Positions 52,214 through 60,351 of a DNA stretch of 64,000 nt are shown one piece after another. The notes beneath the pieces are model-generated. The model made no database searches. It saw only the letters and a list, made by a program, of their open reading frames with translations, and was not told the origin of the DNA. Location: the NCBI RefSeq assembly GCF_000733295.1, contig NZ_JPMI01000220.1:124001-188000 (forward strand). Direction: 5' to 3'. Position numbers and translations under genes: made by a program. This stretch comes from Archangium violaceum Cb vi76. GTDB taxonomy: Bacteria > Myxococcota > Myxococcia > Myxococcales > Myxococcaceae. The number at the start of each line of letters is the position of its first letter. The stretch's first letter is position 1.

Positions 52214-54403
52214 TCAGGGGGCGGCGGGAGCGGCCACGGGAGCGGGAGCCACCGCGGGCTCCTCGAGCTCGACGAGGCCCTCCCGGTTCACCCCGAGTGC
52301 CCGGAGGAACGGGAGCAGGCTGTTGCGCTCGTCCGTCCACCGCTTCTTCGGTGCCTCGGCGAAGGCCAGCCGCTGCACCCGCTTGCCCTCGCGCGTGAAG
52401 GTCTCTCCCCGGGTGAATCGCCCGTCCTGGTCGATGACCACCCAGAAGCTGCCGCGCGCGTCGTCCTTCTTCTCCGTCGTCACCAGCGTGGCCGGCAGGC
52501 CAGAGGACCACGTGTGCGCCACGGCGATGGGCAGCAGGTCCAGGTGCACGTTGCTGATGTGCAGTGCCAGCACCCCGCCGGGCGCCAGGTGCTTCCGGTA
52601 GGCCTCCACCGCCTCCTCGGTGAGCAGGTGCACCGGGATGGAGTCCGAGCTGAAGACATCCACCGCGAGCACGTCGAAGCCCTGCGCCTGGCCGCGCGCC
52701 AACTCCTGCTCGAGCAGGATGCGCGCGTCTCCCTCCACCACCTCCACCCGGGCCGGCGTGTCGCTCAAATAGGAGAAGTAGCCGCCCTCGCCCTTGGCCA
52801 GGGAGATGATCTGCGGGTCGATCTCATAGAAGCGCAGCGTGTCCCCGGCGCGTCCCAGCGCCGCCGTGGTCCCCACGCCCAACCCCAGGATTCCCACGCG
52901 CAGCCCCGGTGGCTGCCCCGTGAGCTCCTTGAGCCGCCGCTGCTCGGTGAGGGCCAGACCCAGCCCACTCTCGGCCGTGTAATAGGCCGTGGGCCGCATG
53001 CGCCGCTCGGGCCGCGTGTACTGGAAGCCGTGGATGATGTCTCCGTGCCGCAGCACGAAGGCGTGCTCCTCCTGCTCCCGGCCCAGGGGCTCCGTCACGT
53101 GCACCACGCCGAAGAAGCCACGCCAGGAGCCGATCACGTGGCGCTCGTCCGACACCGCCAGCCCGAGCCCGCCAGCCACGAGGAGCAGCAGCAGGGCCGG
53201 CACATACCGGAAGGCGGCGCGGGCCACCGTCTCGTCCGGGGCGCGCCGCAGCAGCAGGAGCACCGCCAGGAAGCAGCAGAGGCCCAGCGTGAGGGGGTAC
53301 TCCAGGTAGACGTTGAAGACGCGAGGGGCCACCAGGTGGACGAGCCCCGCGCCGAGCACGCCGCCCGCGGACACCCAGAGGTAGAAGGCTCCGAGGAACC
53401 GTGGCGCGGGCCGCAGCCGGTACAGCTCCCCGTGGCACAGCAGCGCTCCGGAGAAGAGCGCCGTCGAGTGCACGAGCAGTTGCACGAGCAGGGACACGTG
53501 CGCGCCCTTGTAGGTGATGCGTGTCACTCCGCCCACGGCCACCAACAGCAGCAGCGCGGTGAAGAGGCGCGAGTAGAGCGCCTCTCGCTCGAAGGCGATG
53601 ATGAAGGTGACGAGGTACAGGGCCAGCGGCAGCACCCAGACGAAGGGCCCCGCCGACACGTTCTGCGAGAGCTGATTCGTCGTGGCCAGCAGCAGCACCG
53701 AGGCGCACGTGCTCAGCCCCAGCCAGGCCAGGGTGGGCGCCACGCCTGGAGACTCGGCCGTGGCCTCTTCCCGGGCCACCTGCGCGGGTGCCTCCTCATG
53801 GCGCAGCACGCCCACGGCGCACATCGCGCTGCCAGCGGCGAAGAGGAGGAAGCCTCCTCCCCATACCCAGGCCTGCACGCCTCGGCCCAGCCAGGGCTCG
53901 ACGAGCAGTGGATAGGCCAGCAACGCCAGGAGCGAGGCCGTGTTGGAGAGGGCGTAGAGCCTGTAGGGCGAGGCGCCTGGCCGCATGCGGCTGAACCAGC
54001 TCTGGAGCAGCGGCGCGGAGGTGGACAGCGTGAAGAAGGGCAACCCCAGGGTGGCCGCGAGCATGGCCAGCAGCCGCGTGGTGGAAATCCCATCCGCCGC
54101 CGGCCGCCACTCGAGCCCGGGAGCCACGGGCGAGCCCACCAGCACCGCGCGGCCGAGCAGCACCACCACCGTGATGCCCAGCAGTGCCAGGTGGACGCGC
54201 GCCTGCCGTTTCGGCGCCAGCCAACGGACGCTCGCATACGAGTAGGCGTACCCTCCCAGGAGCATCGCCTGGAAGAAGAGCATGCACGTGGTCCACACCG
54301 CCGGCGTTCCGCCGAACCAGGGCAGCGAGTACTTCCCCGCCAGCGGTTGCACACCAAAGAGGAGGAAGGCGCTGAGGAAGAGGGTGACGGCGTATCGGAG
54401 CAT
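52214..54403 (-). CDS. Membrane-embedded spermidine-synthase-like protein (fused MFS-like/SAM domain)
   Basis: 729 aa from ATG 54403. The first 430 residues contain about ten to twelve hydrophobic helices (AVTLFLSAFLLFGVQPLAGKY, LFFQAMLLGGYAYSYASVRW and onward), matching the group often annotated as fused MFS/spermidine synthase. The C-terminal part is a Rossmann methyltransferase/spermidine-synthase fold: VGILGLGVGTTAALG (about 503-515), FYEIDPQIISLA, VVEGDARILLEQE and DVLAVDVFSSDSIPVHLLT. The polyamine-synthase residues seem incomplete, so the true reaction is unknown. No clear partner is encoded nearby; it is convergent with the ketopantoate-reductase-family gene. Confidence 0.85.
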   Translation of the reverse strand: MLRYAVTLFLSAFLLFGVQPLAGKYSLPWFGGTPAVWTTCMLFFQAMLLGGYAYSYASVRWLAPKRQARVHLALLGITVVVLLGRAVLVGSPVAPGLEWRPAADGISTTRLLAMLAATLGLPFFTLSTSAPLLQSWFSRMRPGASPYRLYALSNTASLLALLAYPLLVEPWLGRGVQAWVWGGGFLLFAAGSAMCAVGVLRHEEAPAQVAREEATAESPGVAPTLAWLGLSTCASVLLLATTNQLSQNVSAGPFVWVLPLALYLVTFIIAFEREALYSRLFTALLLLVAVGGVTRITYKGAHVSLLVQLLVHSTALFSGALLCHGELYRLRPAPRFLGAFYLWVSAGGVLGAGLVHLVAPRVFNVYLEYPLTLGLCCFLAVLLLLRRAPDETVARAAFRYVPALLLLLVAGGLGLAVSDERHVIGSWRGFFGVVHVTEPLGREQEEHAFVLRHGDIIHGFQYTRPERRMRPTAYYTAESGLGLALTEQRRLKELTGQPPGLRVGILGLGVGTTAALGRAGDTLRFYEIDPQIISLAKGEGGYFSYLSDTPARVEVVEGDARILLEQELARGQAQGFDVLAVDVFSSDSIPVHLLTEEAVEAYRKHLAPGGVLALHISNVHLDLLPIAVAHTWSSGLPATLVTTEKKDDARGSFWVVIDQDGRFTRGETFTREGKRVQRLAFAEAPKKRWTDERNSLLPFLRALGVNREGLVELEEPAVAPAPVAAPAAP

Positions 54404-54500
54404 GGGGGGGTCGCCTCGCGCGCAGCATATCCCGCGTGAGGGGAAAGGCATCGCCCATGCCTGGCCGCCTGCTGTCGAAATCCCGGGGAGGGAGGCTCGC

Positions 54501-55325
54501 TCAACCCCGGGTCAGGCCATAGTAGGACATGACCATCTTCTCGAAGGTCTTCGAGGGCAGGAAGGCCTTGGTGGCCGTGAGCACGCGCTGCGACAGGTGG
54601 CCCACGGTGGAGCGCACCTCGGGCACCCGCCGGCCCATCAACGCCAGCACCTGCTCCGCGACGGCCTCGGGCGTGACGCCGGCCCGCTCCTCCTTCTCGA
54701 TGATGCCCAGCGCGGCCTCGAAGTACTCCTGGTAGGAGGAACCGGGGCCCGCCTGGCGCACCCGTACGCGGTTGTCCGTGATGGGCGTGCGCACGTCCCC
54801 GGGCTGCAACAGCGTCACCCGCACGCCGAAGGGTGCCACTTCCTGGCGCAGGCTCTCCGTGAGGCCCTCCAGCGCGAACTTGCTCGCGCTGTACAGCCCC
54901 TGGAAGGGCAGGCCCACCACACCGCCCAGGGAACTCACCTGGATGATGAGCCCCGAGCCCCGCGCGCGCATGTCCGGGAGCACCGCCTTGCAGACGCGCA
55001 GCACGCCGAAGAAGTTGGTGTCGAACTGGCGTTGTGCCTCCTCGAGGGAGGTGTCCTCGATCGCGCCCGCGAGGGCGAACCCCGCGTTGTTGACGACCAC
55101 GTCGATGCGGCCCGACTCCGCCAGGACGGTGTCCACCGCCCGCCGCACCGACTCGTCCCGAGTGACATCCAGCTCCAGCATCCGCCCGCCCTCCAGCGTG
55201 GTGCCAGGCTTGCGGCTCGTCCCGTAGACGGTGTGACCCCGTGCGCTCAGCAGCCGCGCACAAGCCTGCCCGATACCCGAGGATGCTCCCGTGACGAGGA
55301 CGACCTTCGCTTCAGTGGATGGCAT
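54501..55325 (-). CDS. SDR-family oxidoreductase
   Basis: 274 aa from ATG 55325 (CAAGGA eight bases upstream; a longer version from 55364 adds 13 residues). TGASSGIG (12-19), NNAG (79-82), Ser132, Tyr145, Lys149 (YSASK). The sequence YGTSRKP and SLGGVVGLPFQGLYSASKFALEGLTESLRQEVAPFGV is of the retinol-dehydrogenase/17-beta-HSD-like kind. The substrate is unknown. It is downstream of an aldo/keto reductase gene in the same direction (45 bases), which may mean a shared transcript. Confidence 0.88.
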   Translation of the reverse strand: MPSTEAKVVLVTGASSGIGQACARLLSARGHTVYGTSRKPGTTLEGGRMLELDVTRDESVRRAVDTVLAESGRIDVVVNNAGFALAGAIEDTSLEEAQRQFDTNFFGVLRVCKAVLPDMRARGSGLIIQVSSLGGVVGLPFQGLYSASKFALEGLTESLRQEVAPFGVRVTLLQPGDVRTPITDNRVRVRQAGPGSSYQEYFEAALGIIEKEERAGVTPEAVAEQVLALMGRRVPEVRSTVGHLSQRVLTATKAFLPSKTFEKMVMSYYGLTRG

Positions 55326-55370
55326 GTGGTGTTCCTTGGAGGGAGAGGCCGAAGGTTGACTCAAGCCCGG

Positions 55371-56288
55371 TCAAGGCACGGGATGCCCAGCGGAGGCCTG
55401 CCAGATGGAGAACCACTGCTGGCGGGTCAGTGCGAGCGACACGCCGCTGACCAGGTCGCGCAGCCTCCGCACCCTGCTCGTGCCCAGGACAGGCACCGGA
55501 CGGGCGGGGTGATTCATCAGCCACGCGATGGCGATCGCACCCGGGTTGTCATGGCCATGCTCCGCCCCCACGGACACCAGGGCCTCCCGCACCCGCCGCT
55601 CCCGCTCTCCCTGGGCCGAGAAGAGGTTGCCTCCCCCGAGCGGAGACCAGGCCATGGGCGCCATGCGCAGCCGCTGCGCGTGTTCCAACGTTCCGTCGTG
55701 CAGCGGCTCCAGGTGCAGCACCGACAGCTCTATCTGGTTGGTCACCAGCGGCCGGGACAGACGGGACTGGAGCAGCTCGATCTGCTCGGGCGTGTGATTG
55801 GAGACTCCCACGTACCGGACCTTGCCGGACTGGCACACCTCGTCGAGGGCCGCCGCCGTTTCGTCGGCATTCATCAGGGGATCCGGCCGGTGGAGCAGCA
55901 GCAGGTCGAGGTAGTCGGTCCCAAAGTGACGCAGGGAATTCTCGACCGAGGCGAGGATGTGCGCACGGCTGGTATCGTAATGCTTCACCCGGTGCGTGGG
56001 CCGCTGGCTGCTCTCGAGCATGATGCCGCACTTGGTGATCAACTCGATGCGGCCGCGGTCGCCACGCCACTCCCGTAGCGCCCTGCCGAAGAGCGCCTCG
56101 ACCTGGTAGTCGCCATAGATGTCGGCGTGGTCGAAGCTGGTGATGCCCAACTCCAGACAGGCATCGATCCATCGTGCGAGTCCAATGGGCTCACGTGTCT
56201 CCTCGCCCTGGAATGCTCGCCAGAGACCTGCCACGAGGCGTGAGAACTCCGGTCCTTTGGGGTGCAGTCGCTGTCTGCCAACGGTCAT
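55371..56288 (-). CDS. Aldo/keto reductase, YdhF-like
   Basis: 305 aa from ATG 56288, which matches the YdhF start (short strand, then PEFSRLV-GLWR); an ATG five codons upstream is possible. Landmarks: ITSFDHADIYGDYQVEALFG (catalytic Asp and Tyr), ITKCGI (Lys), LDLLLLHRPDPLM (His), GKVRYVGVSNHTPEQ, MAWSPLGGGNLF and VPVLGTSRVRRL (phosphate-binding). NADPH-dependent carbonyl reduction is expected; substrate unknown. The end TRQQWFSIWQASAGHPVP is the family C-terminus. Confidence 0.9.
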   Translation of the reverse strand: MTVGRQRLHPKGPEFSRLVAGLWRAFQGEETREPIGLARWIDACLELGITSFDHADIYGDYQVEALFGRALREWRGDRGRIELITKCGIMLESSQRPTHRVKHYDTSRAHILASVENSLRHFGTDYLDLLLLHRPDPLMNADETAAALDEVCQSGKVRYVGVSNHTPEQIELLQSRLSRPLVTNQIELSVLHLEPLHDGTLEHAQRLRMAPMAWSPLGGGNLFSAQGERERRVREALVSVGAEHGHDNPGAIAIAWLMNHPARPVPVLGTSRVRRLRDLVSGVSLALTRQQWFSIWQASAGHPVP

Positions 56289-56394
56289 GTTCGAGGAACG
56301 CATGGCCCATGACCATAGCGTCAGGCGCCGGGTTCGGGCACGAGGGACCGCGTGTTCGTCGCCCAGGCGCTGTGCATGACCTGCTGACGCAAGG

Positions 56395-56580
56395 TCCTTC
56401 TGCTGGGAGCACTGGTGTGGGCTGGATGTGGACGCGAGGTGCATACCTACCGGATTGCTCCATCTCTGGAGCCGGGCACCCGCGCGCCGCCTGGGCGAGG
56501 AGTCCTTCGCCCTCGAGTTGGCGTTTCCCGAGACGGAGGGCACGCCGCTCCGGCTCCATGCCGTCCAGGACCTGCCGTGA
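56395..56580 (+). pseudogene. Possible lipoprotein gene remnant
   Basis: VLLLGALVWAGCGREVHTYR at the start looks like a lipoprotein signal (W-A-G-C), but no start codon precedes it; TGA lies three codons upstream. After PGTRAPPG the sense moves to another frame, EESFALELAFPETEGTPLRL to a stop at 56578-56580. Two frames and no start suggest a decayed gene. Weak. Confidence 0.3.
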
Positions 56581-56583
56581 GGG

Positions 56584-57249
56584 TCACCCCGGCGGCGGAG
56601 AGGCCCTGAGCGCGAGTCCCTCCCGGACGGCTCTGACGAGGGCACTCGCGGCCAGCTCGCAGTTCTCCGCGGAGCAGATGGTGGAGACCACGGACACGCC
56701 GTCCGCCCCCGCGGCGATGACCGCCGGGGCGTTGGCGGCGGTGATGCCACCGATGGCCACGATGGGGACGGGCAGCAGGCGCCGCAGCCGGGCGAGCTCC
56801 TCCAGCCCGAGCGCCGGGGTGGCGTCCGCCTTGGAGCCGGTGGGGAAGATGGGGCCCACGCCCGCGTAGTCCACCGCCGCCGGGTCCAACGTGGGCAGAT
56901 CCGCCGCCCCGGTGATGGACAGGCCCACCAGCGCGTCGGGCCCCATCAGCCGTCTGGCCACCTCGGGCGGCAGGTCGCCCTGTCCCACGTGGACGCCATC
57001 CGCCCCGAGCGCCAGCGCCAGGTCCACCCTGTCGTTGACGATGAGCGGCACTCCGAGCGGCCGCAGCCGGTGGAGCAGGGCCCGGCCCAGCTCCAGCGTC
57101 TCGCGGGCCGAGCCCTCCTTCTCGCGGAGTTGCACCACGGTGGCTCCACCGCGCACCGCGGAGAGCACCACGTCCACGAGCGCCCGCCCACGCGACAAGA
57201 GGCGGTCGGTGACGAGATAGACGGACAGGTCGGGCACACGGCGGGGCAT
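56584..57249 (-). CDS. thiE: Thiamine-phosphate synthase
   Basis: 221 aa from ATG 57249 with GAGGAG upstream. TIM-barrel enzyme joining HMP pyrophosphate and hydroxyethylthiazole phosphate into thiamine phosphate. Family motifs: YLVTDRLLSRGR, GGATVVQLREKEGSARETLEL, PLIVNDRVDLALALGADGVH, VGQGDLPPEVARRLMG, GLSITGAADL, YAGVGPIFPTGSK, VPIVAIGGITAANAPAVIAA and GADGVSVVSTI. All catalytic regions are present. It starts 13 bases after the end of thiM on the same strand, forming a small thiazole-salvage unit. No TPP riboswitch was recognised upstream. Confidence 0.93.
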   Translation of the reverse strand: MPRRVPDLSVYLVTDRLLSRGRALVDVVLSAVRGGATVVQLREKEGSARETLELGRALLHRLRPLGVPLIVNDRVDLALALGADGVHVGQGDLPPEVARRLMGPDALVGLSITGAADLPTLDPAAVDYAGVGPIFPTGSKADATPALGLEELARLRRLLPVPIVAIGGITAANAPAVIAAGADGVSVVSTICSAENCELAASALVRAVREGLALRASPPPG

Positions 57250-57262
57250 GGCGGGCGTCTCC

Positions 57263-58057
57263 TCAGCGCACACGGGCGCGGGCGCGCACGGTGGACTCGT
57301 CCAGGGTGTGGAGCACGTCCAGCAGGTGCAGCTGCAGCGAGCCCGGCCCCTTGGACTGCGCGGCGGCGAGCTCTCCGGCCAGGCCCAGCACGACGAGGGC
57401 GCGCGAGGCGGCCAGTACCGTGTCGGGCTCCACGGCCAGGAAGGCGCCCACGAGCGCGGAGGCCGTGCACCCCATGCCCGTCACGCGGGACATGAGCGGA
57501 TGGCCGTTGTCCACCGCCACCACGCGCGAGCCGTCGGTGATGTAGTCCGTCTGGCCCGTGACGGCCACCACGGTGCCCAGGTTGGAGGCCAGCCGCCGGG
57601 CCGCCTCGAGCGAGGCCTCGGAGGACTGGGTGCTGTCCACTCCGCGCGTGGCGCCCGCCTCGCCCGCCACCGCGAGCACCTCCGAGGCATTGCCACGGAT
57701 GACGGCTGGAGCCTGCCGTGCCAGCTCGGCGGCGGTGGTGGTGCGATAGCGCGTGGCCCCGGCGCCCACGGGATCCAACACCCAGGGCACCCGGGACTGG
57801 CGCGCGGACTGGATGGCCAGCCGCATGCCCTCCACCCAGTCCGGTGACAGGGTGCCGATGTTCACCACCAGCGCCTGCGAAATGGCGGCGAACTCGGCCA
57901 CCTCCTCCCGCGCGTGGACCATGGCGGGCGAGGCCCCCACGGCGAGCAGGGCGTTGGCCGTGTTGTTCATCACGACGTAGTTGGTGATGTTGTGCACGAG
58001 CGGCGAACGCTCCCGCACCGCCTTCAGCGACTCCCATACCCCGGTGATCAGGTCCAC
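57263..58057 (-). CDS. thiM: Hydroxyethylthiazole kinase
   Basis: 264 aa from GTG 58057, with GAGAGGAG upstream. Phosphorylates 4-methyl-5-(2-hydroxyethyl)thiazole with ATP so it can be used by ThiE. Motifs: SPLVHNITNYVVMNNTANALLAVGASPAM, DPVGAGATRYRTTTAAELA, VIRGNASEVLAVAGE, VAVTGQTDYITDG and the phosphate-binding VTGMGCTASALVGAF with the catalytic Cys. The full fold is present. With thiE it lets the cell salvage thiazole. Confidence 0.93.
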   Translation of the reverse strand: MDLITGVWESLKAVRERSPLVHNITNYVVMNNTANALLAVGASPAMVHAREEVAEFAAISQALVVNIGTLSPDWVEGMRLAIQSARQSRVPWVLDPVGAGATRYRTTTAAELARQAPAVIRGNASEVLAVAGEAGATRGVDSTQSSEASLEAARRLASNLGTVVAVTGQTDYITDGSRVVAVDNGHPLMSRVTGMGCTASALVGAFLAVEPDTVLAASRALVVLGLAGELAAAQSKGPGSLQLHLLDVLHTLDESTVRARARVR

Positions 58058-58113
58058 CGCGAGCTCCTCTCCAGCCGTTTCCGCCGTCCTCTACACCGGG
58101 GCCGCTGGCGTTC

Positions 58114-59151
58114 CTAGCCCTGCATTTCGCCCTGGGGCGGGAAGCCGTGCTGCTGCCGTCCTTCGTTGCCCTCGTAGACGGCCGTCGTCTTGAACAGCTC
58201 GAAGCGCCCGTCCGCGGCGAGTGGCGCCACCCGGTTGCGCAGGGCCGCCATCTCCTCCTTCGTCATCGGCTTGAAGCCGCGCGCGATGGCGAGGTTCTGC
58301 TGGAGGATGTCGGGGGAGTCGATGCCCGTGATGGTGACGGCGACCGGCAGGCTCATCGCGTAGCGGATGGCCTCCTGTGCCGTCACCACGCCCTGCTTCA
58401 CCGGGTTCGCGTTTCCCGTCAGGCTCTTCATGCCCAGGGGGGCCATCTTGCGCTGGAGCACCAAGGGGAGCACCTCCCGCTCGAAGCTCCGGAAGCTGCC
58501 GTCGAAGACGTTGAGCGGCATCTGCACCGAGTCGAAGGGGAAGCCGTGCTTCAGCATGCGCAGGTGCAGCTCCGGGTGCTTGTGCCCGGTGAAGCCCACG
58601 AAGCGGACCTTGCCCTGCTTCTTCGCCTGCTCCAGCGCCTCCACCACGCCGCCCTTCTGGAAGTGCAGCTCGGGGTCGTTGGCGTAGGCGACCTCGTGGA
58701 TCTGCCACAGGTCCAGGTGATCCGTCCGCAGCCGCCGCAGCGAGTCCTCCAGTTGCTTCATGGCCACGTTCTTGTCGCGGCCGTGCGTGCACACCTTGGT
58801 CATCAGGAAGGCCTTGTCGCGCCGGCCCTCGAGCGCCTTGCCCATGATCTCCTCGGAGCGGCCCTGGTGATAGTCCCAGGCGTTGTCCATGAAGTTGATG
58901 CCGGCATCGAGCGCCTCCTGGATGATGCGGATGCCCACCTGCTCATCCTTCGGCTTGCCGATATGGAACCCGCCCACGCCAATGGCGGAGACCTTCACCC
59001 CCGTCTTTCCGAAGGTCCGCATGGGCATGGCATCGGGGCTCGGAGCGGCGCTGCCCTCGGCGGCCTCGGCCTCCGTTGTCCTGCCTCCCACGCTCGCCGT
59101 GACGGCGGCCACGCCTGCCAGCTGCAAGAACTTCCTGCGCGACGAATCCAT
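58114..59151 (-). CDS. Tat-exported aldo/keto reductase
   Basis: 345 aa from ATG 59151 (GGAGGG upstream). The N-terminus SSRRKFLQLAGVAAVTASVGG is a twin-arginine (Tat) signal with RR-x-F-L, so the folded, cofactor-loaded protein would be exported to the periplasm. The barrel follows: RTFGKTGVKVSAIGVGG, FMDNAWDYHQGRSEEIMGKAL, MTKVCTHGRD (Lys), LDLWQIHEVAY (His), GKVRFVGFTGHKHPEL and PVAVTITGIDSPD. It resembles the Tat-secreted aldo/keto reductases of proteobacteria. Substrate unknown. The gene ends 57 bases before the thiM start. Confidence 0.9.
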   Translation of the reverse strand: MDSSRRKFLQLAGVAAVTASVGGRTTEAEAAEGSAAPSPDAMPMRTFGKTGVKVSAIGVGGFHIGKPKDEQVGIRIIQEALDAGINFMDNAWDYHQGRSEEIMGKALEGRRDKAFLMTKVCTHGRDKNVAMKQLEDSLRRLRTDHLDLWQIHEVAYANDPELHFQKGGVVEALEQAKKQGKVRFVGFTGHKHPELHLRMLKHGFPFDSVQMPLNVFDGSFRSFEREVLPLVLQRKMAPLGMKSLTGNANPVKQGVVTAQEAIRYAMSLPVAVTITGIDSPDILQQNLAIARGFKPMTKEEMAALRNRVAPLAADGRFELFKTTAVYEGNEGRQQHGFPPQGEMQG

Positions 59152-59256
59152 GAACCCTCCAATGACGGAGGGCGGAACGTAACTGGACCGGCGTGGCGCG
59201 GTACGCCGGTCCACGCCCATCCGCTCCACGGGTCCGCCAGGCGACACAGTGTCCGC

Positions 59257-60288
59257 TCAGTCGCGGCGCTTGAGTTCACGAGCCACCACCTCGCAGCCTG
59301 GCTCGTAGTGGCCCTGGACCGCTTCCAGCGCGCGCGCCAGCGTCAGCTCGGCGATGCGCTCGTGCCGCTGCGGCAGCGAGTTGACGCGCAACGGGAGGAA
59401 GTCGAGCAGGCGATCGTCTCCGAACGTCGCCAGCCGCAGCGACCGGGGCAGGCCGGCGGGTGACTCGAGCAGCACGTCGAGCACGCCCTGCAGCAACGTA
59501 TAGGAGCTGGTGACCAGTGCGTCCGGCAGGCCGTGGCGGGCGAGCAGCTCGCGCATCAACAGGGCGCCGCTCTCGCGGTCGTACCGGGCGCCGGTGAGCT
59601 CGTGGACGTGCTCGAGGCGTCCCTTGACGGCGCGCCGGAAGCCCTTGCGCCGCTCGACACTGATCGACAGCGCGGGCACCGCGTCGAGCCAGGCGATGCT
59701 CCGGGTGTGCTCCTCCATCACCGAGCGCGTCAGGGCCTCGGCGGCGGACACGTTGTCGCTGATCACACAGACGAAGTGCTTCGGGTCCAGCGCGCGGTCC
59801 ACGGCGATCACCGGCGTGCCGCCCTCCATCAGCCCGGTGTAGAACGAGTCCTTCGCGGGCAGTGCGCTCGCCACGATCAACGCATCACAGCGCCGCGCGC
59901 GCAGGGTCAACGCGAGCTCCCGCTCCGTCTGGGGGTCATCGCCAGAGCCGACGATCAGCAACTGGTAGCCCTCCTTCCGGGCGCCGTGCTCGAGCAGCTT
60001 CGCGAGCCGGGCGTAGCTGGCGTTCTCGAGGTCTGGCACGATGAAGCCCAGCGTGCGGCTGGCACCGCGACGCAATGCGGCGGCCTGGGCGTCGATGCGG
60101 AAGTCGTGGCGCTCGACCACGGCCATCACCCGCGCCACCGTCTTGGGGCTGATGCGGCGCGCCTCGGCCTGTCCGTTCAGCACGTAACTGGCCGTGGTCC
60201 GAGAGACGCCCGCCAGCCGGGCAATGTCCGCCAATGTCACTTCGGCCTCCTGAGGCCGGGGAATTTCAGTGGGGTCCCTGGCATTCAA
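59257..60288 (-). CDS. fruR: LacI-family transcriptional regulator, FruR/Cra-like
   Basis: 343 aa. The helix-turn-helix is at residues 17-40 (VTLADIARLAGVSRTTASYVLNG), with the hinge helix near RRISPKTVARVMAVVE. A periplasmic-binding-protein-like effector domain follows (SRTLGFIVPDLENASYARLAK, CDALIVASAL, VISDNVSAAEALTRS). The FruR/Cra type binds fructose-1-phosphate or fructose-1,6-bisphosphate and leaves DNA. It is divergent from fruB with a 63-bp gap containing a Cra-like site. Assignment as FruR rests on the gene order and the family resemblance of the HTH. Confidence 0.85.
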   Translation of the reverse strand: MNARDPTEIPRPQEAEVTLADIARLAGVSRTTASYVLNGQAEARRISPKTVARVMAVVERHDFRIDAQAAALRRGASRTLGFIVPDLENASYARLAKLLEHGARKEGYQLLIVGSGDDPQTERELALTLRARRCDALIVASALPAKDSFYTGLMEGGTPVIAVDRALDPKHFVCVISDNVSAAEALTRSVMEEHTRSIAWLDAVPALSISVERRKGFRRAVKGRLEHVHELTGARYDRESGALLMRELLARHGLPDALVTSSYTLLQGVLDVLLESPAGLPRSLRLATFGDDRLLDFLPLRVNSLPQRHERIAELTLARALEAVQGHYEPGCEVVARELKRRD

Positions 60289-60298
60289 CCCATACAGG

Positions 60299-60310
60299 TG
60301 ACACGATTCA
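60299..60310. promoter_or_regulatory. Cra/FruR-like operator
   Basis: TGACACGATTCA differs at one position from the TGAAACGATTCA form of Cra/FruR sites, an imperfect palindrome, and lies between the divergent fruR and fruB starts (11 and 42 bases away). Likely used to repress fruBK and perhaps fruR itself. Confidence 0.5.
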
Positions 60311-60351
60311 GCAAGTCATCTATAAGCCTTGGGACGGGGAGAACGCAACGG

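Noticed and set aside
58057-58114. Possible TPP riboswitch upstream of thiM
   Set aside because: The short gap contains no CTGAGA-type core or matching stems, so no riboswitch can be supported.
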